Numbered from the stretch's first letter, positions 25,680 through 35,427 are shown. The stretch is 64,000 nucleotides of DNA from Pigmentiphaga litoralis (GCF_014651835.1 NZ_BMXQ01000001.1:3695049-3759048), one strand, 5' to 3'. The notes: generated from the letters alone by a model not told the origin. A program made the numbers and translations.

Positions 25680-26705
25680 ATGCGTCCCTTTGCATTCCAA
25701 CAGGCAGCCAACGAACTGGAAGCGGTCAGGGCGGCCACGCCGGCCCCGGGCGGGTCCGACCTGCGCGCCGACGGCGCCACCGTCTACCTGGCCGGCGGCA
25801 CCACCCTGGTCGACCTGATGAAGCTCGACGTGATGCGTCCGCGCACACTCGTGGACATCAATGCGCTGGCGGCGACGCACGGCGGCATCGACGCCGACGC
25901 GCGAGGCCTGCGCCTTGGCGCCTTGGCCCGCATGGCCGATGTGGCCGATCATCCGGTGGTGCTGCGCGACTACCCCGTGATTGCCGAAAGCCTTGCGCTG
26001 GCGGCCAGCGGGCAGCTGCGCAACATGGCCAGCATCGGCGGCAACGTGCTGCAGCGCACCCGGTGTTCCTACTTTCGCGACACCAGCTACGCCGCCTGCA
26101 ACAAGCGGGCGCCCGGCAGCGGCTGCGCCGCGATGGAAGGCGTCAACCGCATCCATGCGGTGCTTGGCACAACGTCCAAATGCATTGCGAGCTACCCGGG
26201 CGACCTGGCCCAGGCATTGATCGCCCTGGGCAGCGAAGTCCAGGTGCTCGGGCCCAACGGTCCCCGCATGTTTCCGTTCGCCCAACTGCACCTTGCGTCT
26301 GCCGACACCCCTGAAACCGAAACCACGCTGCGTCCGGGCGAACTGATCACCTCGATCTTCGTGCCTGCCGGTCCGTACACACGCCGGTCCACGTATGTGA
26401 AGGTGCGGGACCGGCAGTCCTATGCCTTTGCCCTGACATCGGCTGCCGTTGCGCTCGATCTGGCGGCCGATGGCACCGTGCGCGATGCGCGGATCGGACT
26501 GGGCGGCATCCATTACGCACCGTATCGCGCCGCGGCGGCCGAAGCTGCTTTGAAAGGCAAGCTGCTGGACGAGACCAGCGCGTCCGCCGCTGCCGACATG
26601 GCCCTTCGGGGCGCGGTCACGCACGGGCATAACGACTACAAGCCGGAGCTGGCCCGCCGCACCCTGGTGCGCGCGCTGCTGCAAGCCAAAGCGAAGGAAA
26701 TCTGA
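25680..26705 (+). CDS. paoB: Aldehyde oxidoreductase FAD-binding subunit (PaoB-like)
   Basis: A 341-residue FAD subunit (VYLAGGTTLVDLMKLDVMRP near residue 35; GQLRNMASIGGNVLQRTRCS near 111-130). Four cysteines at 129, 140, 149 and 168 match the extra [4Fe-4S] cluster that separates PaoB from other xanthine-oxidase FAD subunits. It starts 3 bp after paoA and has no signal peptide; PaoB is expected to cross the membrane with Tat-borne PaoA. FAD passes electrons to the terminal acceptor. Confidence 0.9.
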   Translation: MRPFAFQQAANELEAVRAATPAPGGSDLRADGATVYLAGGTTLVDLMKLDVMRPRTLVDINALAATHGGIDADARGLRLGALARMADVADHPVVLRDYPVIAESLALAASGQLRNMASIGGNVLQRTRCSYFRDTSYAACNKRAPGSGCAAMEGVNRIHAVLGTTSKCIASYPGDLAQALIALGSEVQVLGPNGPRMFPFAQLHLASADTPETETTLRPGELITSIFVPAGPYTRRSTYVKVRDRQSYAFALTSAAVALDLAADGTVRDARIGLGGIHYAPYRAAAAEAALKGKLLDETSASAAADMALRGAVTHGHNDYKPELARRTLVRALLQAKAKEI

Positions 26706-26706
26706 C

Positions 26707-28989
26707 ATGGCAACGCTGACAGACCCCAATCCGGCGACCCGCGCCGGCGGTATCGGCGCGCGCGTGACGCGCGTCGATGGACCCGCCAAGGTGACCGGCA
26801 CGGCGGAATATCCATCGGACGTGACCGTCAAACGGCCGCTGTACGCCTACTTCCACACCAGCAGCATTGCACTGGGCCGCATCGAAACCCTGGACGAGCA
26901 GGAAGCGCGCGCACTTCCCGGCGTCGTGGATATCCTGACCTGGCGCAATACCGCGGGCATGCTCGACACCGTGCCACCGTCCAAGGGCGGCAGCACTTCG
27001 ATCCCGGTGCTGCAGTCCGAGGACATCCATCACGATGGCGAGATCGTTGCGGTGATTTTGGCCGAAGACTACGAAACGGCGCGGGATGCGTCCCATCGCC
27101 TGCGCGTGAGCTACACCGCGCGCACGCCGACCGCCACCTTCGGATCGACGGGCCTTGGCCCCGAATTGCAGAAGGACGGTCCCCGTTTCAAGAACAGCAA
27201 TGTGGGCAATGCGGCAGCGGCGCTGCAGTCGGCCGCCGTCAAGATCGAACACCATTACGCGACGCCCATCCAGCATCACAATGCGATCGAGCTCTTCACC
27301 ACCACCGCGCAGTGGCAGGGTGACGAGCTGACCATTTTTGAGCCCAGTCAGTTTCTGGTCGGCTCGCAGAACACGATTGCGGCGGCGCTGCGGATCGATC
27401 CCGCCAAGGTGCGGATCATCAGCAAGTATGTCGGGGGCGCCTTTGGCGCAAAGGGCATGACCACGAGCCGCACCGGCCTGATCGCGCTGGCGTCGCGCAA
27501 ACTGGGCCGGCCCGTCAAGATGGTTGCGACCCGGGACCAGGGGTTCACCATTGCCACCTACCGCGCCGAAACGCGGCAACTGATCAAGCTGGGCGCCTCG
27601 CGCGACGGCAAGATCACCGCGCTGGTGCATGAAGGCGACGAAGTCAGCAGCCGTCTGGACAGCTACAAGGTTGGCGGGACGGAAACGACGTCCCGCATGT
27701 ATGCCATCCCCAACGTCTCGACCAAGGTGACGGTGCAGCACGCGGATCGCAACACGCCGGGCTTCATGCGCGCGCCGGCCGAAGTGCCCTACATGTTCGC
27801 GCTCGAAAGCGCGATCGATGAACTGGCGATTGCGCTGCAAATGGATCCGGTTGAAGTGCGCCGTATCAACGATGCGCAGATCGAACCCATCGAAAAGCGC
27901 CGCTACAGCAGCCGGTCACTTGTGCAGTGCTACGACGCCGCGGCCAAGGCTTTCGGCTGGGATCACCGCCGCGCCAAGCCCATGTCGATGCGCGACGGCG
28001 ACTGGCAGATCGGATGGGGCTGCGCCACGGCCTGCTATCCCTCGATGATTGCGCCCAGCTTTGCGCGGGTCAGCCTGTCGGACACGGGTGCCAAAGTCGA
28101 GGTCGCCGGGCATGAGATCGGCACCGGCGCCTACACCATCTACGCGCAGACCGCCGCGCAGATGCTAGGGCTTCCGGTGGACAAGATCGAGGTCGTCATG
28201 GGCGACTCGCGGCTGCCACCCGCGCCCGTTGCCGGGGGCAGCAACAATGCGGCCAGCATCAGCAACGCCATCGCAATGGCGTGCACCCGGATCCGCGAAC
28301 AACTTGCGTCGGCCGCAATCGCCGATCAAAAAAGCCCTTTGTACCGCCGCGACCTGGCAAGCGTGCAACTGGCGGACGGACAGCTGCGCGCAGCAAGTGG
28401 ACAGAGCGAACCGCTTGCTGCCGCCGTAGCCCGCGCCGGCGGCGGGGTCGAGGCCATGGTGGGCAACAACCCCAAGAACCTGCCGCCCGAAGCCCTGGCG
28501 GGGCTGCGCAAGGGCCGGTTGATGATGACCGGCGGCAGCATGGCGGAAGACTTCGTCAAATATGCCTTCGGGGCGGAATTTGTCGAGGTCAGGGTGCACC
28601 GGCTCACCCGCGAAGTGCGGGTGTCGCGAATGGTCGGCGCCTTTGCCGCGGGCACCATCATCAACCCCATTACCGCGCGCAGTCAGCTCATGGGCGGCAT
28701 GATCTGGGGCATCAGCTCGGCACTGCATGAAGCCACCGAGATCGACCATCGCAACGCGCGCTATACGAACGACAACCTGGCCGAGTATCTGATTCCGGTC
28801 AACGCAGACGTGCCCAAGGTCGATGTGCTGTTCGTTGCCGAGACCGATCGCGAAGTGAACCCGCTCGGCATCAAGGGCATTGGCGAACTGGGTTGCGTCG
28901 GCACGGCAGCCGCCGTGTGCAACGCCATCTTCAATGCCACCGGCGTGCGCATCCGCGAACTTCCCGTGCGGATTGAAAAGCTGCTGTAA
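26707..28989 (+). CDS. paoC: Aldehyde oxidoreductase molybdenum-binding subunit (PaoC-like)
   Basis: A 760-residue molybdopterin (MCD) catalytic subunit of xanthine-oxidase-family enzymes. It begins RVTRVDGPAKVTGTAEYPSD, carries the cofactor-binding segments GAFGAKG, GFMRAPAEVPYMFALES and GSNNAASISN, and ends with GIKGIGELGCVGTAAA, whose glutamate is the catalytic base. The length is slightly greater than E. coli PaoC. It starts one base after the paoB stop. A PaoD/XdhC-type maturation factor, normally needed for the MCD cofactor, is not found in the window. Confidence 0.92.
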   Translation: MATLTDPNPATRAGGIGARVTRVDGPAKVTGTAEYPSDVTVKRPLYAYFHTSSIALGRIETLDEQEARALPGVVDILTWRNTAGMLDTVPPSKGGSTSIPVLQSEDIHHDGEIVAVILAEDYETARDASHRLRVSYTARTPTATFGSTGLGPELQKDGPRFKNSNVGNAAAALQSAAVKIEHHYATPIQHHNAIELFTTTAQWQGDELTIFEPSQFLVGSQNTIAAALRIDPAKVRIISKYVGGAFGAKGMTTSRTGLIALASRKLGRPVKMVATRDQGFTIATYRAETRQLIKLGASRDGKITALVHEGDEVSSRLDSYKVGGTETTSRMYAIPNVSTKVTVQHADRNTPGFMRAPAEVPYMFALESAIDELAIALQMDPVEVRRINDAQIEPIEKRRYSSRSLVQCYDAAAKAFGWDHRRAKPMSMRDGDWQIGWGCATACYPSMIAPSFARVSLSDTGAKVEVAGHEIGTGAYTIYAQTAAQMLGLPVDKIEVVMGDSRLPPAPVAGGSNNAASISNAIAMACTRIREQLASAAIADQKSPLYRRDLASVQLADGQLRAASGQSEPLAAAVARAGGGVEAMVGNNPKNLPPEALAGLRKGRLMMTGGSMAEDFVKYAFGAEFVEVRVHRLTREVRVSRMVGAFAAGTIINPITARSQLMGGMIWGISSALHEATEIDHRNARYTNDNLAEYLIPVNADVPKVDVLFVAETDREVNPLGIKGIGELGCVGTAAAVCNAIFNATGVRIRELPVRIEKLL

Positions 28990-29002
28990 CAACGCAGGGG
29001 GC

Positions 29003-29026
29003 GCTGCGGCGGTGCGCCGCCGCAGC
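29003..29026. terminator. Perfect GC hairpin after paoC
   Basis: GCTGCGGCGG and CCGCCGCAGC form a perfect 10-bp stem with a TGCG tetraloop, 14 bp after the paoC stop. No T-run follows, so it may slow transcription or protect the 3' end rather than terminate on its own. Confidence 0.5.
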
Positions 29027-29068
29027 GGCTATCATCGTCGGCCCTTCCTGCCTTGCAGATGCCCCGTC

Positions 29069-30208
29069 GTGTTCCACGTCAATCTCTTTCTTGCCTTCCT
29101 GTACGTTGTCGCGCGCCTTGTCCTGCCACTGCCCTGGTCGGTTGCCGGGCGCGCGGTGCTGGCCGTCGTGCTGCTGATCGTCTCCAAATACCACCTGCTG
29201 CAGGTCTGGACCTTCGGGACGATGTACTCGCCCGAAATGCCACGGCCCTTCGTGCTGGTCATGGGCTGGCTGTTTGTGGGCTTCTTTCTGATGATCGTCC
29301 TGACTGCGCTCTTCGATGTCGGTCTGATCGTGTCGTGGGCAGTCCGGAAAGGCCGCGCACTGTCGCGCACCGCCCGGACGCGGGGCCGGTATGCGGTCAT
29401 GATCGTTGCGCTGCTGCTGGCGACGATCGGCATGCAGCAGGCGCTGCGAGTACCCGACGTGCACCGCGTGGAAGTTGCGATCCGCAACCTTCCGCCGGAG
29501 CTGGACGGATTCAAGATGGTGCAGCTGACCGACCTGCATCTGCAGCGGCTGATGAACAGGGAATGGGCCACGCAGGTCGTGGCGCGCACCAACGCGCTGT
29601 CGCCCGACCTCGTCGTCATCACCGGCGACCTGATCGACGGCACGGTGGACGCACGCCGTGCGGACATCCAGCCCTTGTCGGACCTGAAGGCAAGGCATGG
29701 CGTGATCACCAGCCTGGGCAACCACGAGTACTACTTTGGCGCGCCCGAATGGACGGCCGAATTCCAGCGGCTGGGGATGCGCGTGCTGGTGAACGAGCAC
29801 GCCGCGATCGGCGCGCCGGGCAAAGCGTTGTATGTGGCCGCCGTGACCGACATGGTGGCGACACGTTTCGGCCTGGACAACGCGCCCGACCTGAGTCGTG
29901 CCATGAGCGGTATCCCTGCCGGCGCACCCGTCGTGCTGCTGAGCCACCGTCCGGTCGACATGCTGCGCAACGCCGCCGCGGGCGTCAGCCTGCAACTATC
30001 GGGGCACACACACGGCGGCATGATCCGCGGCTTCGACCTGATCGTGCGGCAGGCCAATGGCGGCGTGGTGTCCGGCCGATATGACATGGGCGGCATGGCG
30101 CTGTATGTCAGCAATGGCACCGGTCTGTGGAATGGGTTCCCGGTACGGCTCGGCGTGCCGTCCGAGATCACCGAGTTCGTGCTGAAAGCGGATGCTGCGA
30201 GGCCTTGA
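29069..30208 (+). CDS. Membrane-anchored calcineurin-like metallophosphoesterase (YkuE-like)
   Basis: A 379-residue protein from a GTG at 29069, where the first hydrophobic segment begins; upstream codons lie within paoC and lack family similarity. The N-terminal 150 residues hold about four membrane helices. The phosphoesterase domain then shows QLTDLHLQ, VVITGDLIDG, SLGNHEYY, LLSHRP and SGHTHGG, a complete dimetal site. Relatives such as YkuE cleave phosphodiesters outside the cytoplasm, including lipid-linked ones. It stands alone downstream of the pao operon and is separated from it by a hairpin. Confidence 0.86.
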   Translation: MFHVNLFLAFLYVVARLVLPLPWSVAGRAVLAVVLLIVSKYHLLQVWTFGTMYSPEMPRPFVLVMGWLFVGFFLMIVLTALFDVGLIVSWAVRKGRALSRTARTRGRYAVMIVALLLATIGMQQALRVPDVHRVEVAIRNLPPELDGFKMVQLTDLHLQRLMNREWATQVVARTNALSPDLVVITGDLIDGTVDARRADIQPLSDLKARHGVITSLGNHEYYFGAPEWTAEFQRLGMRVLVNEHAAIGAPGKALYVAAVTDMVATRFGLDNAPDLSRAMSGIPAGAPVVLLSHRPVDMLRNAAAGVSLQLSGHTHGGMIRGFDLIVRQANGGVVSGRYDMGGMALYVSNGTGLWNGFPVRLGVPSEITEFVLKADAARP

Positions 30209-30228
30209 CGATTGACGTCACCACTCGG

Positions 30229-30957
30229 TCATTTCACGACCTTGTAGCGCACATGAACGGCGCCCGCCTTCACTGCGTCGGCCGACATCAGCTCCAGCTT
30301 GACCGAGTCCTTGAAGCCATCGTCCCCGGCCTCGAAAATCGCAGGTGAACCCGACGTTCCGTCGATGGCCGGGCACAGCAGCAAGCTGATCTCGTCGACC
30401 AGCCCGGCCCTCAGAAAAGCGCCGTTCATTCTGGCGCCGCCTTCCAGCAACACCGTCTTCAAGGCCAGCCGCTGTCCCAGATCGTTCAGCATCCTGGTCA
30501 GGTCGATGTCGTCGCCCGGCATCACCAGGTAGGACACACCGGCATCCATGAGTTCGGCCAGATGGTCGTCGCTCACGCTTGATGCCAGCACGACCACCAC
30601 ATGCCCTTCGTCGGCCACCGGCTTGTCCCAGTGCAGGCGTGCCTTGCGGTCGATCGCAATCGCAAAGTGGCGCGCGGAAGGGTCGGCAAGATGCCAGGGC
30701 CGGGGCGGCGCGGCGTCCCGCCTGGCGGCTTTGGCGGCCTTGTCCTTGGTGGTTTTATCCTTGGGAGCCTTGCCTTTCGCAAACTCCGTCATCGTGGTGG
30801 TGCCCGCCAGCCACGCGTCGGCGTTGAACTTGGTGTGCAGCCGCCCGTACTCGGCCAGCATGGCGTCATACAGGGTGCTGCCTTCCTTCGCCCAGGACTC
30901 GACGTGCAGGCGTCCATCCAGGGGGCTGAGCATGTGGCAGATCAGGTGGGGCTTCAT
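30229..30957 (-). CDS. RibD C-terminal / dihydrofolate-reductase-like NADPH reductase
   Basis: A 242-residue protein of the RibD_C family. It has MSPLDGRLHVESWAK at the start, AWLAGTTTMTEFA, a strand with HVVVVLASSVSD, and the NADPH-side signature LLEGGARMNGAFLRAGLVDEI. A Lys/Ala-rich insertion (about residues 60-83) is unusual for the family. Riboflavin-pathway and various stand-alone reductases share this fold; no rib genes are nearby, so the role is open. It is convergent with the phosphoesterase gene. Confidence 0.82.
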   Translation of the reverse strand: MKPHLICHMLSPLDGRLHVESWAKEGSTLYDAMLAEYGRLHTKFNADAWLAGTTTMTEFAKGKAPKDKTTKDKAAKAARRDAAPPRPWHLADPSARHFAIAIDRKARLHWDKPVADEGHVVVVLASSVSDDHLAELMDAGVSYLVMPGDDIDLTRMLNDLGQRLALKTVLLEGGARMNGAFLRAGLVDEISLLLCPAIDGTSGSPAIFEAGDDGFKDSVKLELMSADAVKAGAVHVRYKVVK

Positions 30958-31045
30958 AGGGTGACTCCGGAATCGTATGCCATGGACCAGCAGATTCCGG
31001 ACCTGACCCCACCCAGGGCTGTCAATCCGGCGTCACCCCCGGAGG

Positions 31046-32023
31046 TCAGTCCGGTTTGACATTCGCCACTTGAATGATCTTCGCGGCCTTGTCCATCTCG
31101 GACTTGATGTGCGTCGCGAACTGATCGGGTGAACTCGCCACGATCAGCACGCCTGCCTTGGTCAAGGTCTCCTGGATGCCAGGGTCCCTCAACGCGGCCA
31201 CGATTTCCGCATTGAGCTTGCTCAACACGTCCTTGGGCATCTTGGCCGGGCCGACAAAGCCGTACCACGACGTCGCCTCATATCCCGGCACACCGGATTC
31301 GGCCACCGTCGGCACATCCGGCAGCGACGGCAGGCGCTGGGCCGACGCCACCGCCAAGGGCAGCAACTTGCCGCTGTTCACATGGGGCATGGCCGTGGGC
31401 AACACGTCGAATTCGAGCACGACCCGTCCACCCAGCAGGTCGGTGTACGAATTGGACGAGCCCTTGTACGGCACGTGCACCATGCTGATGTCCGCCATGT
31501 GCGCGAACTGTTCCATGGCCAGGTGCTGCGACGAGCCGCCGCCGCCCGACGCGTAGCTGATGCCGCCGGGTGACGCCTTGGCCTTCGCGATCAACTGCTT
31601 GACGTCGCGCACCTTGAGCGACGGATGCGCAATCAAGATCAGCGGCGCCGACACGGCCAACGAGATGGGCGTGAAGTCGTTGATGGTGTCATACGTCACG
31701 TTCTTGTACAGGCTGGCATTGGCGGCATGGGTGCCGGGCGATGCAATGCCCAGGGTGTAGCCGTCGGGCGCGGCTTTCGCGACGGCGTCGGCGCCGATCA
31801 TGCCGTTGGCGCCCGGGCGGTTTTCCACCACCACGGTCTGCCCCATGCGTTCGGACAGGCGCTGGCCCACGGCACGCGCCAGCAGGTCGGTCGTGCCGCC
31901 CGCCACATACGGCACGATAATGCGGATCGGCTTGTTGGGAAAAGCCTGCGCAAAGGCAGTCAGCGGCATGGCCAAAGGTGTCGCCAGCGCCAGGCAGGCA
32001 GTCATCAAGATGCGGGTGTTCAT
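31046..32023 (-). CDS. Bug-family tripartite tricarboxylate transporter receptor
   Basis: A 325-residue periplasmic receptor. The ATG at 32023 (MNTRILMTACLAL) is chosen over one five codons earlier because it starts the signal peptide, cleaved near AFA-QAF. Motifs are FPNKPIRIIVPYVAGG, VENRPGANG, APDGYTLGI and VTYDTINDF. It is the last gene of the minus-strand operon with two enolase-superfamily enzymes and a 2-hydroxyacid dehydrogenase, so its ligand is probably a sugar acid or hydroxy acid. Confidence 0.92.
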   Translation of the reverse strand: MNTRILMTACLALATPLAMPLTAFAQAFPNKPIRIIVPYVAGGTTDLLARAVGQRLSERMGQTVVVENRPGANGMIGADAVAKAAPDGYTLGIASPGTHAANASLYKNVTYDTINDFTPISLAVSAPLILIAHPSLKVRDVKQLIAKAKASPGGISYASGGGGSSQHLAMEQFAHMADISMVHVPYKGSSNSYTDLLGGRVVLEFDVLPTAMPHVNSGKLLPLAVASAQRLPSLPDVPTVAESGVPGYEATSWYGFVGPAKMPKDVLSKLNAEIVAALRDPGIQETLTKAGVLIVASSPDQFATHIKSEMDKAAKIIQVANVKPD

Positions 32024-32074
32024 GGTCGTCTCCTCCATAGGCCTCGTCGGGCCACTTGGTTTGGGGTGCAGGTA

Positions 32075-33229
32075 CTACACGTAGGCAGGTCCTTCAATGC
32101 CCGGATGGGCACGCAAAAAGTCTTCGTCCACGTCCACCCCCAGGCCGGGCCTGTCGCCGGGGGTGACGCAGCCGTTTTCGTCGAGCAGATCGGGGCGCGA
32201 AGTCAGTGCGTCGCGAAACAGGTTCTCTTTGGCGACATCGGCTTCGAAGTAGCCCGGGTTGTCGATGGCAGCCAGGAAATGGATGCTGGCGGACATGTTC
32301 AGACCGCTTGCCGACGTATGCGGATGGATCGGCAGCTTTTCGCTGGAGGCCATTGCGGCGATGCGCAGGGCTTCGGTAATGCCACCCGTCTTGGACAGAT
32401 CGGGCTGCAGCACCTGCACGGCGCCTTCGGCGATCAGGCGGTTGAACTCGAAGCGCGTAAAGTGGTTTTCGCCCGCGGCCAGCGGCACCGCGCCAAGCTG
32501 CGACGCATCCATATAGCTGCGGTAATCGTGCGGCGCAAAGGGCTCTTCCAGCCACAGCACGCCCAGCGCATCGAGTGCCGGCATGACCTTGCGCACGTCC
32601 GCCAGGGTGTAGCCGGTGTTGGCGTCGACCATGATGCCGAGGTCGTCACCGCAGGCTTCACGCACCGCGGTCAGGCGCTCGATGTCGCGTTTGGCCGTGT
32701 CGCCGAACCGCAGCTTGACCGTGCGATACCCCTGCGCCCGCAGGGCTTCGACTTCGTCCACCAGTTCGGACGGTGGCTGAAAGCCCAGCGAGATCCCGCC
32801 GGCATAGGCCGGCAAGGGCTTGCGGCTGCCGCCCAGCAGCTTGTAGAGCGGCCAGCCCACGGCCTTGCCGCGGATGTCCCACAGCGCCTGGTCGATACCG
32901 CTCATGGCCAGCGCGCAGGCCGTGCCCATGCCATGACTGGCCAGTTGCCGCTGATAGATGCGCGACCAGACGCCCACGACGTCGGATGCGTCCATGCCCA
33001 GCACCAGCTGCTTCAGCGTGGTGTTGATCAGCTGAACAATGGCGCCCGGGCAGCGGCCGTGATGCGATTCGCCCCAGCCCACGATGCCGCTTTCGGTCGT
33101 GACCTTCACGATCAGCGCATCGCGTTTGACCGCGCGGCCGATGCCCAAGGTCACACCCTGCTTGACCGGAAACGAGGTCGCGAAGCCTTCGATGCGCGCG
33201 ATCTTCAGACTGCTGTCGGCGTTGATCAT
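32075..33229 (-). CDS. Mandelate racemase / muconate lactonizing enzyme family (enolase superfamily) protein
   Basis: A 384-residue enolase-superfamily enzyme. The active-site pattern is visible: KLRF with the lysine after beta-strand 2, MVDANTGYTL and WLEEPFAP plus AGENHF as metal-binding acids, and PHTSASGL as the His region. The start at 33229 overlaps the upstream dehydrogenase (ATGA) and fits the family N-terminus. Members racemise, dehydrate or lactonise acids through an enolate. Context with a paralogue and a 2-hydroxyacid dehydrogenase suggests acid-sugar dehydration. Confidence 0.9.
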   Translation of the reverse strand: MINADSSLKIARIEGFATSFPVKQGVTLGIGRAVKRDALIVKVTTESGIVGWGESHHGRCPGAIVQLINTTLKQLVLGMDASDVVGVWSRIYQRQLASHGMGTACALAMSGIDQALWDIRGKAVGWPLYKLLGGSRKPLPAYAGGISLGFQPPSELVDEVEALRAQGYRTVKLRFGDTAKRDIERLTAVREACGDDLGIMVDANTGYTLADVRKVMPALDALGVLWLEEPFAPHDYRSYMDASQLGAVPLAAGENHFTRFEFNRLIAEGAVQVLQPDLSKTGGITEALRIAAMASSEKLPIHPHTSASGLNMSASIHFLAAIDNPGYFEADVAKENLFRDALTSRPDLLDENGCVTPGDRPGLGVDVDEDFLRAHPGIEGPAYV

Positions 33230-34221
33230 GCGGCGCCCTCTTTCGCGTGCTGACGGGCCGCCGCGCCTTCCCACGTTTCCGGATTGACGAGGTAGGTAGG
33301 CCGTTCGCCGCGGATCAGCTGCACCAGTTGCCGCGCGGCGCCCTCGCTCATCTTGACCGAGCTTTCTTCGGTCAGCGCCGCCACGTGCGGCGTCAGCACC
33401 GCGTTGCGCGCAGTCAGCAGCGGGTGGTCGCGGCGCAGTGGCTGGTTGGCATAGACATCGATCGCGGCGCCAGCAATGACGCCCGCATTCAGTGCCTCGG
33501 CCAGCGCCAGTTCATCCACCACTTCGCCCCGCGCGGCATTGACCAGCCAGGCCGACGGCTTCATGGTCTTGAGGCGATCGAGCGTAACCATGTGCCGCGT
33601 CTGGTCGGTCAGCGGGCAATGCAGCGTGACCGCATCGCTGCGCGCCAGCAGGTCTTCAAGTGACACCGCCTCGACATAGTCCGGCAGGTCCGTGGCATGC
33701 GGTTGATAGCCCAGCACCTTCATGCCCAGGCCATCGTGGCAGATCCGCGCGACACGCCGGCCGATGTCGCCGACGCCCACGATGCCGATGGTCTTGCCCG
33801 ACCATTCGAAGGTGGCGCCCGACAACGCGCGCGCCGTTCCCCAATCGGTATCGTGCAGGCTGCGATCGATCGGCCCGAACTGGCGCGCGGCATGCAGCAG
33901 GCTGCCCACCACGTATTCGGCCACGGCCTGCGCGTTGGCGCCCGGCACGTTGGCCACCGGCACGCCTTGCGCGGTCGCGGCCGCCACCGGAATCATGTCC
34001 AGGCCCGTGCCATTGCGCACGATGCCCTTGAGCCGGTGCGGCCGGTCCAGCAGGTCGGCCGGCAGATGATTGCGCACCAGCAGGTAGTCGGCGTCGCCCA
34101 CCATGCGGCGGAAGGTGTCCGCCTGCGTATCGGGCGCGACGACGATGTCGGCGATGCCGGCAAGCAGGGCGTCGCCGGAAGGATGCATGGGCAGGGTGCA
34201 GAGCACCACGGGTCGGGTCAT
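33226..34221 (-). CDS. D-isomer-specific 2-hydroxyacid dehydrogenase
   Basis: A 331-residue NAD-dependent dehydrogenase. The nucleotide-binding GVGDIGRR is near residue 150, the substrate arginine is in VNAARGEVVDE, and the catalytic histidine is in TPHVAALTEES, with a glycerate/phosphoglycerate-dehydrogenase-like layout. It reduces or oxidises alpha-keto/2-hydroxy acids. It sits between two enolase-superfamily genes in one operon, where it could handle the 2-keto acid they generate. Confidence 0.9.
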   Translation of the reverse strand: MTRPVVLCTLPMHPSGDALLAGIADIVVAPDTQADTFRRMVGDADYLLVRNHLPADLLDRPHRLKGIVRNGTGLDMIPVAAATAQGVPVANVPGANAQAVAEYVVGSLLHAARQFGPIDRSLHDTDWGTARALSGATFEWSGKTIGIVGVGDIGRRVARICHDGLGMKVLGYQPHATDLPDYVEAVSLEDLLARSDAVTLHCPLTDQTRHMVTLDRLKTMKPSAWLVNAARGEVVDELALAEALNAGVIAGAAIDVYANQPLRRDHPLLTARNAVLTPHVAALTEESSVKMSEGAARQLVQLIRGERPTYLVNPETWEGAAARQHAKEGAA

Positions 34222-34242
34222 CGGAGTCTCCTTGATGCCGGC

Positions 34243-35382
34243 TTACGCGACACGGTATTTGTCGAGGACGGCGCGGCTGATCTCGATGCCCAGGCCTGGG
34301 CCGGTCGGCACATGCACGATGCCGCCGACATGGGTCAGCGCGGTGCTGCTGAGTTCATCGCGGAAAGGGTTGAAGGTCTGCTCGTACTCGAGCATGGGGG
34401 GCTGCGGCACCAGGCACGGCGGCGTGTTGGGCAACGAAGCCAGGAAGTGCATGGTCGCGGCCAGGCCGATGGCCGTGCCCCACGCATGCGGCACGCACTG
34501 AATGGCTTGCGCCTGCGCCAGTGCCGCGATCTTCTTGCATTCGGTGATGCCGCCCGCGGCGCACACATCGGGTTGCACGATGTCCATCGCCCGCTTTTCC
34601 AGGATGCGGCGGAAGCTGAATTTGGTGAACTCGTTTTCACCGCCGGCAACAGCCATGTCCAGCTTGCGCGAGACTTCCACATAGCCGTCCAGATCTTCTG
34701 GCGAGATCGGTTCTTCGAACCAGTGCACGCCCAGCTTTTCCAGTTCGCGCCCGATGTTGATCGCCTGCGGCACCGTGAAGCAATGGTTGGCATCGACCAT
34801 CAACTGGACGTCGTTGCCGATCGCATCACGCACGGCCGCCACGCGGTCGATGTCCTTGGTCAACGAACCCAGGCCGATCTTCATCTTGATGGCCTTGAAG
34901 CCCTGGTCGACATAGCCGCGCGCTTCTTCCACGGCCTGTTCGTTCAGGCGGTCCATGTCCTTGAAGTACAGGCCCGTCGCATACGCCTGCAGTTCGGTGC
35001 GGAAGGCGCCGCCGATCAGCTTGTGGATGGGCTTGCCGACGGCCTTGCCGATGATGTCCCACAGGGCAATGTCGACGCCGCTGATCGCCGAGATGGTCAT
35101 GCCGGTCAGGCCGTAGTCCTTGACCTTGTTGTAGAGCTCTTCCCAGATCACTTCGACGTCGAACGGGTCGCGGCCGATCAGGCTCGCGCGCAGCACGGTG
35201 TCGACGATGGCCTTGTTGACCGCGGCCGGACCATAACAATCGCCCCAGCCGATCACGCCTTCGTCGGTCACGATCTCGACGACCAGCGCGCCCTTGGTCT
35301 TGTAGAACCAGCCGCGCGACGAAGTGAAAGGCTCATCGACATTGACCAGCAGCTGATGGGTGATGACATCGGTAATTTTCAT
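34243..35382 (-). CDS. Mandelate racemase / muconate lactonizing enzyme family (enolase superfamily) protein
   Basis: A 379-residue enolase-superfamily enzyme paralogous to the one at 32075. It has IKMKIGLG (KxK), MVDANHCFT, FEEPISPED, AGGENEF and VPHAWGTAIG, as in D-galactarate/D-galactonate dehydratase-like and mandelate-racemase subgroups. The histidine in PHAWG and the KxK pair give both acid/base catalysts. The two paralogues in one operon probably act on different epimers or sequential sugar-acid substrates. Confidence 0.9.
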   Translation of the reverse strand: MKITDVITHQLLVNVDEPFTSSRGWFYKTKGALVVEIVTDEGVIGWGDCYGPAAVNKAIVDTVLRASLIGRDPFDVEVIWEELYNKVKDYGLTGMTISAISGVDIALWDIIGKAVGKPIHKLIGGAFRTELQAYATGLYFKDMDRLNEQAVEEARGYVDQGFKAIKMKIGLGSLTKDIDRVAAVRDAIGNDVQLMVDANHCFTVPQAINIGRELEKLGVHWFEEPISPEDLDGYVEVSRKLDMAVAGGENEFTKFSFRRILEKRAMDIVQPDVCAAGGITECKKIAALAQAQAIQCVPHAWGTAIGLAATMHFLASLPNTPPCLVPQPPMLEYEQTFNPFRDELSSTALTHVGGIVHVPTGPGLGIEISRAVLDKYRVA

Positions 35383-35427
35383 GAGGGGCTCTTGAACAGG
35401 AAGTCTTGGAAAAGGGAATGGCGGCGT

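Noticed and set aside
24897-26831. A 644-residue minus-strand open frame
   Set aside because: Antisense to paoA and paoB, which have clear cofactor motifs.
25011-28989. Xanthine or nicotinate dehydrogenase for the molybdenum enzyme
   Set aside because: The Tat signal on the small subunit and the extra [4Fe-4S] cysteines of the FAD subunit point to PaoABC instead.
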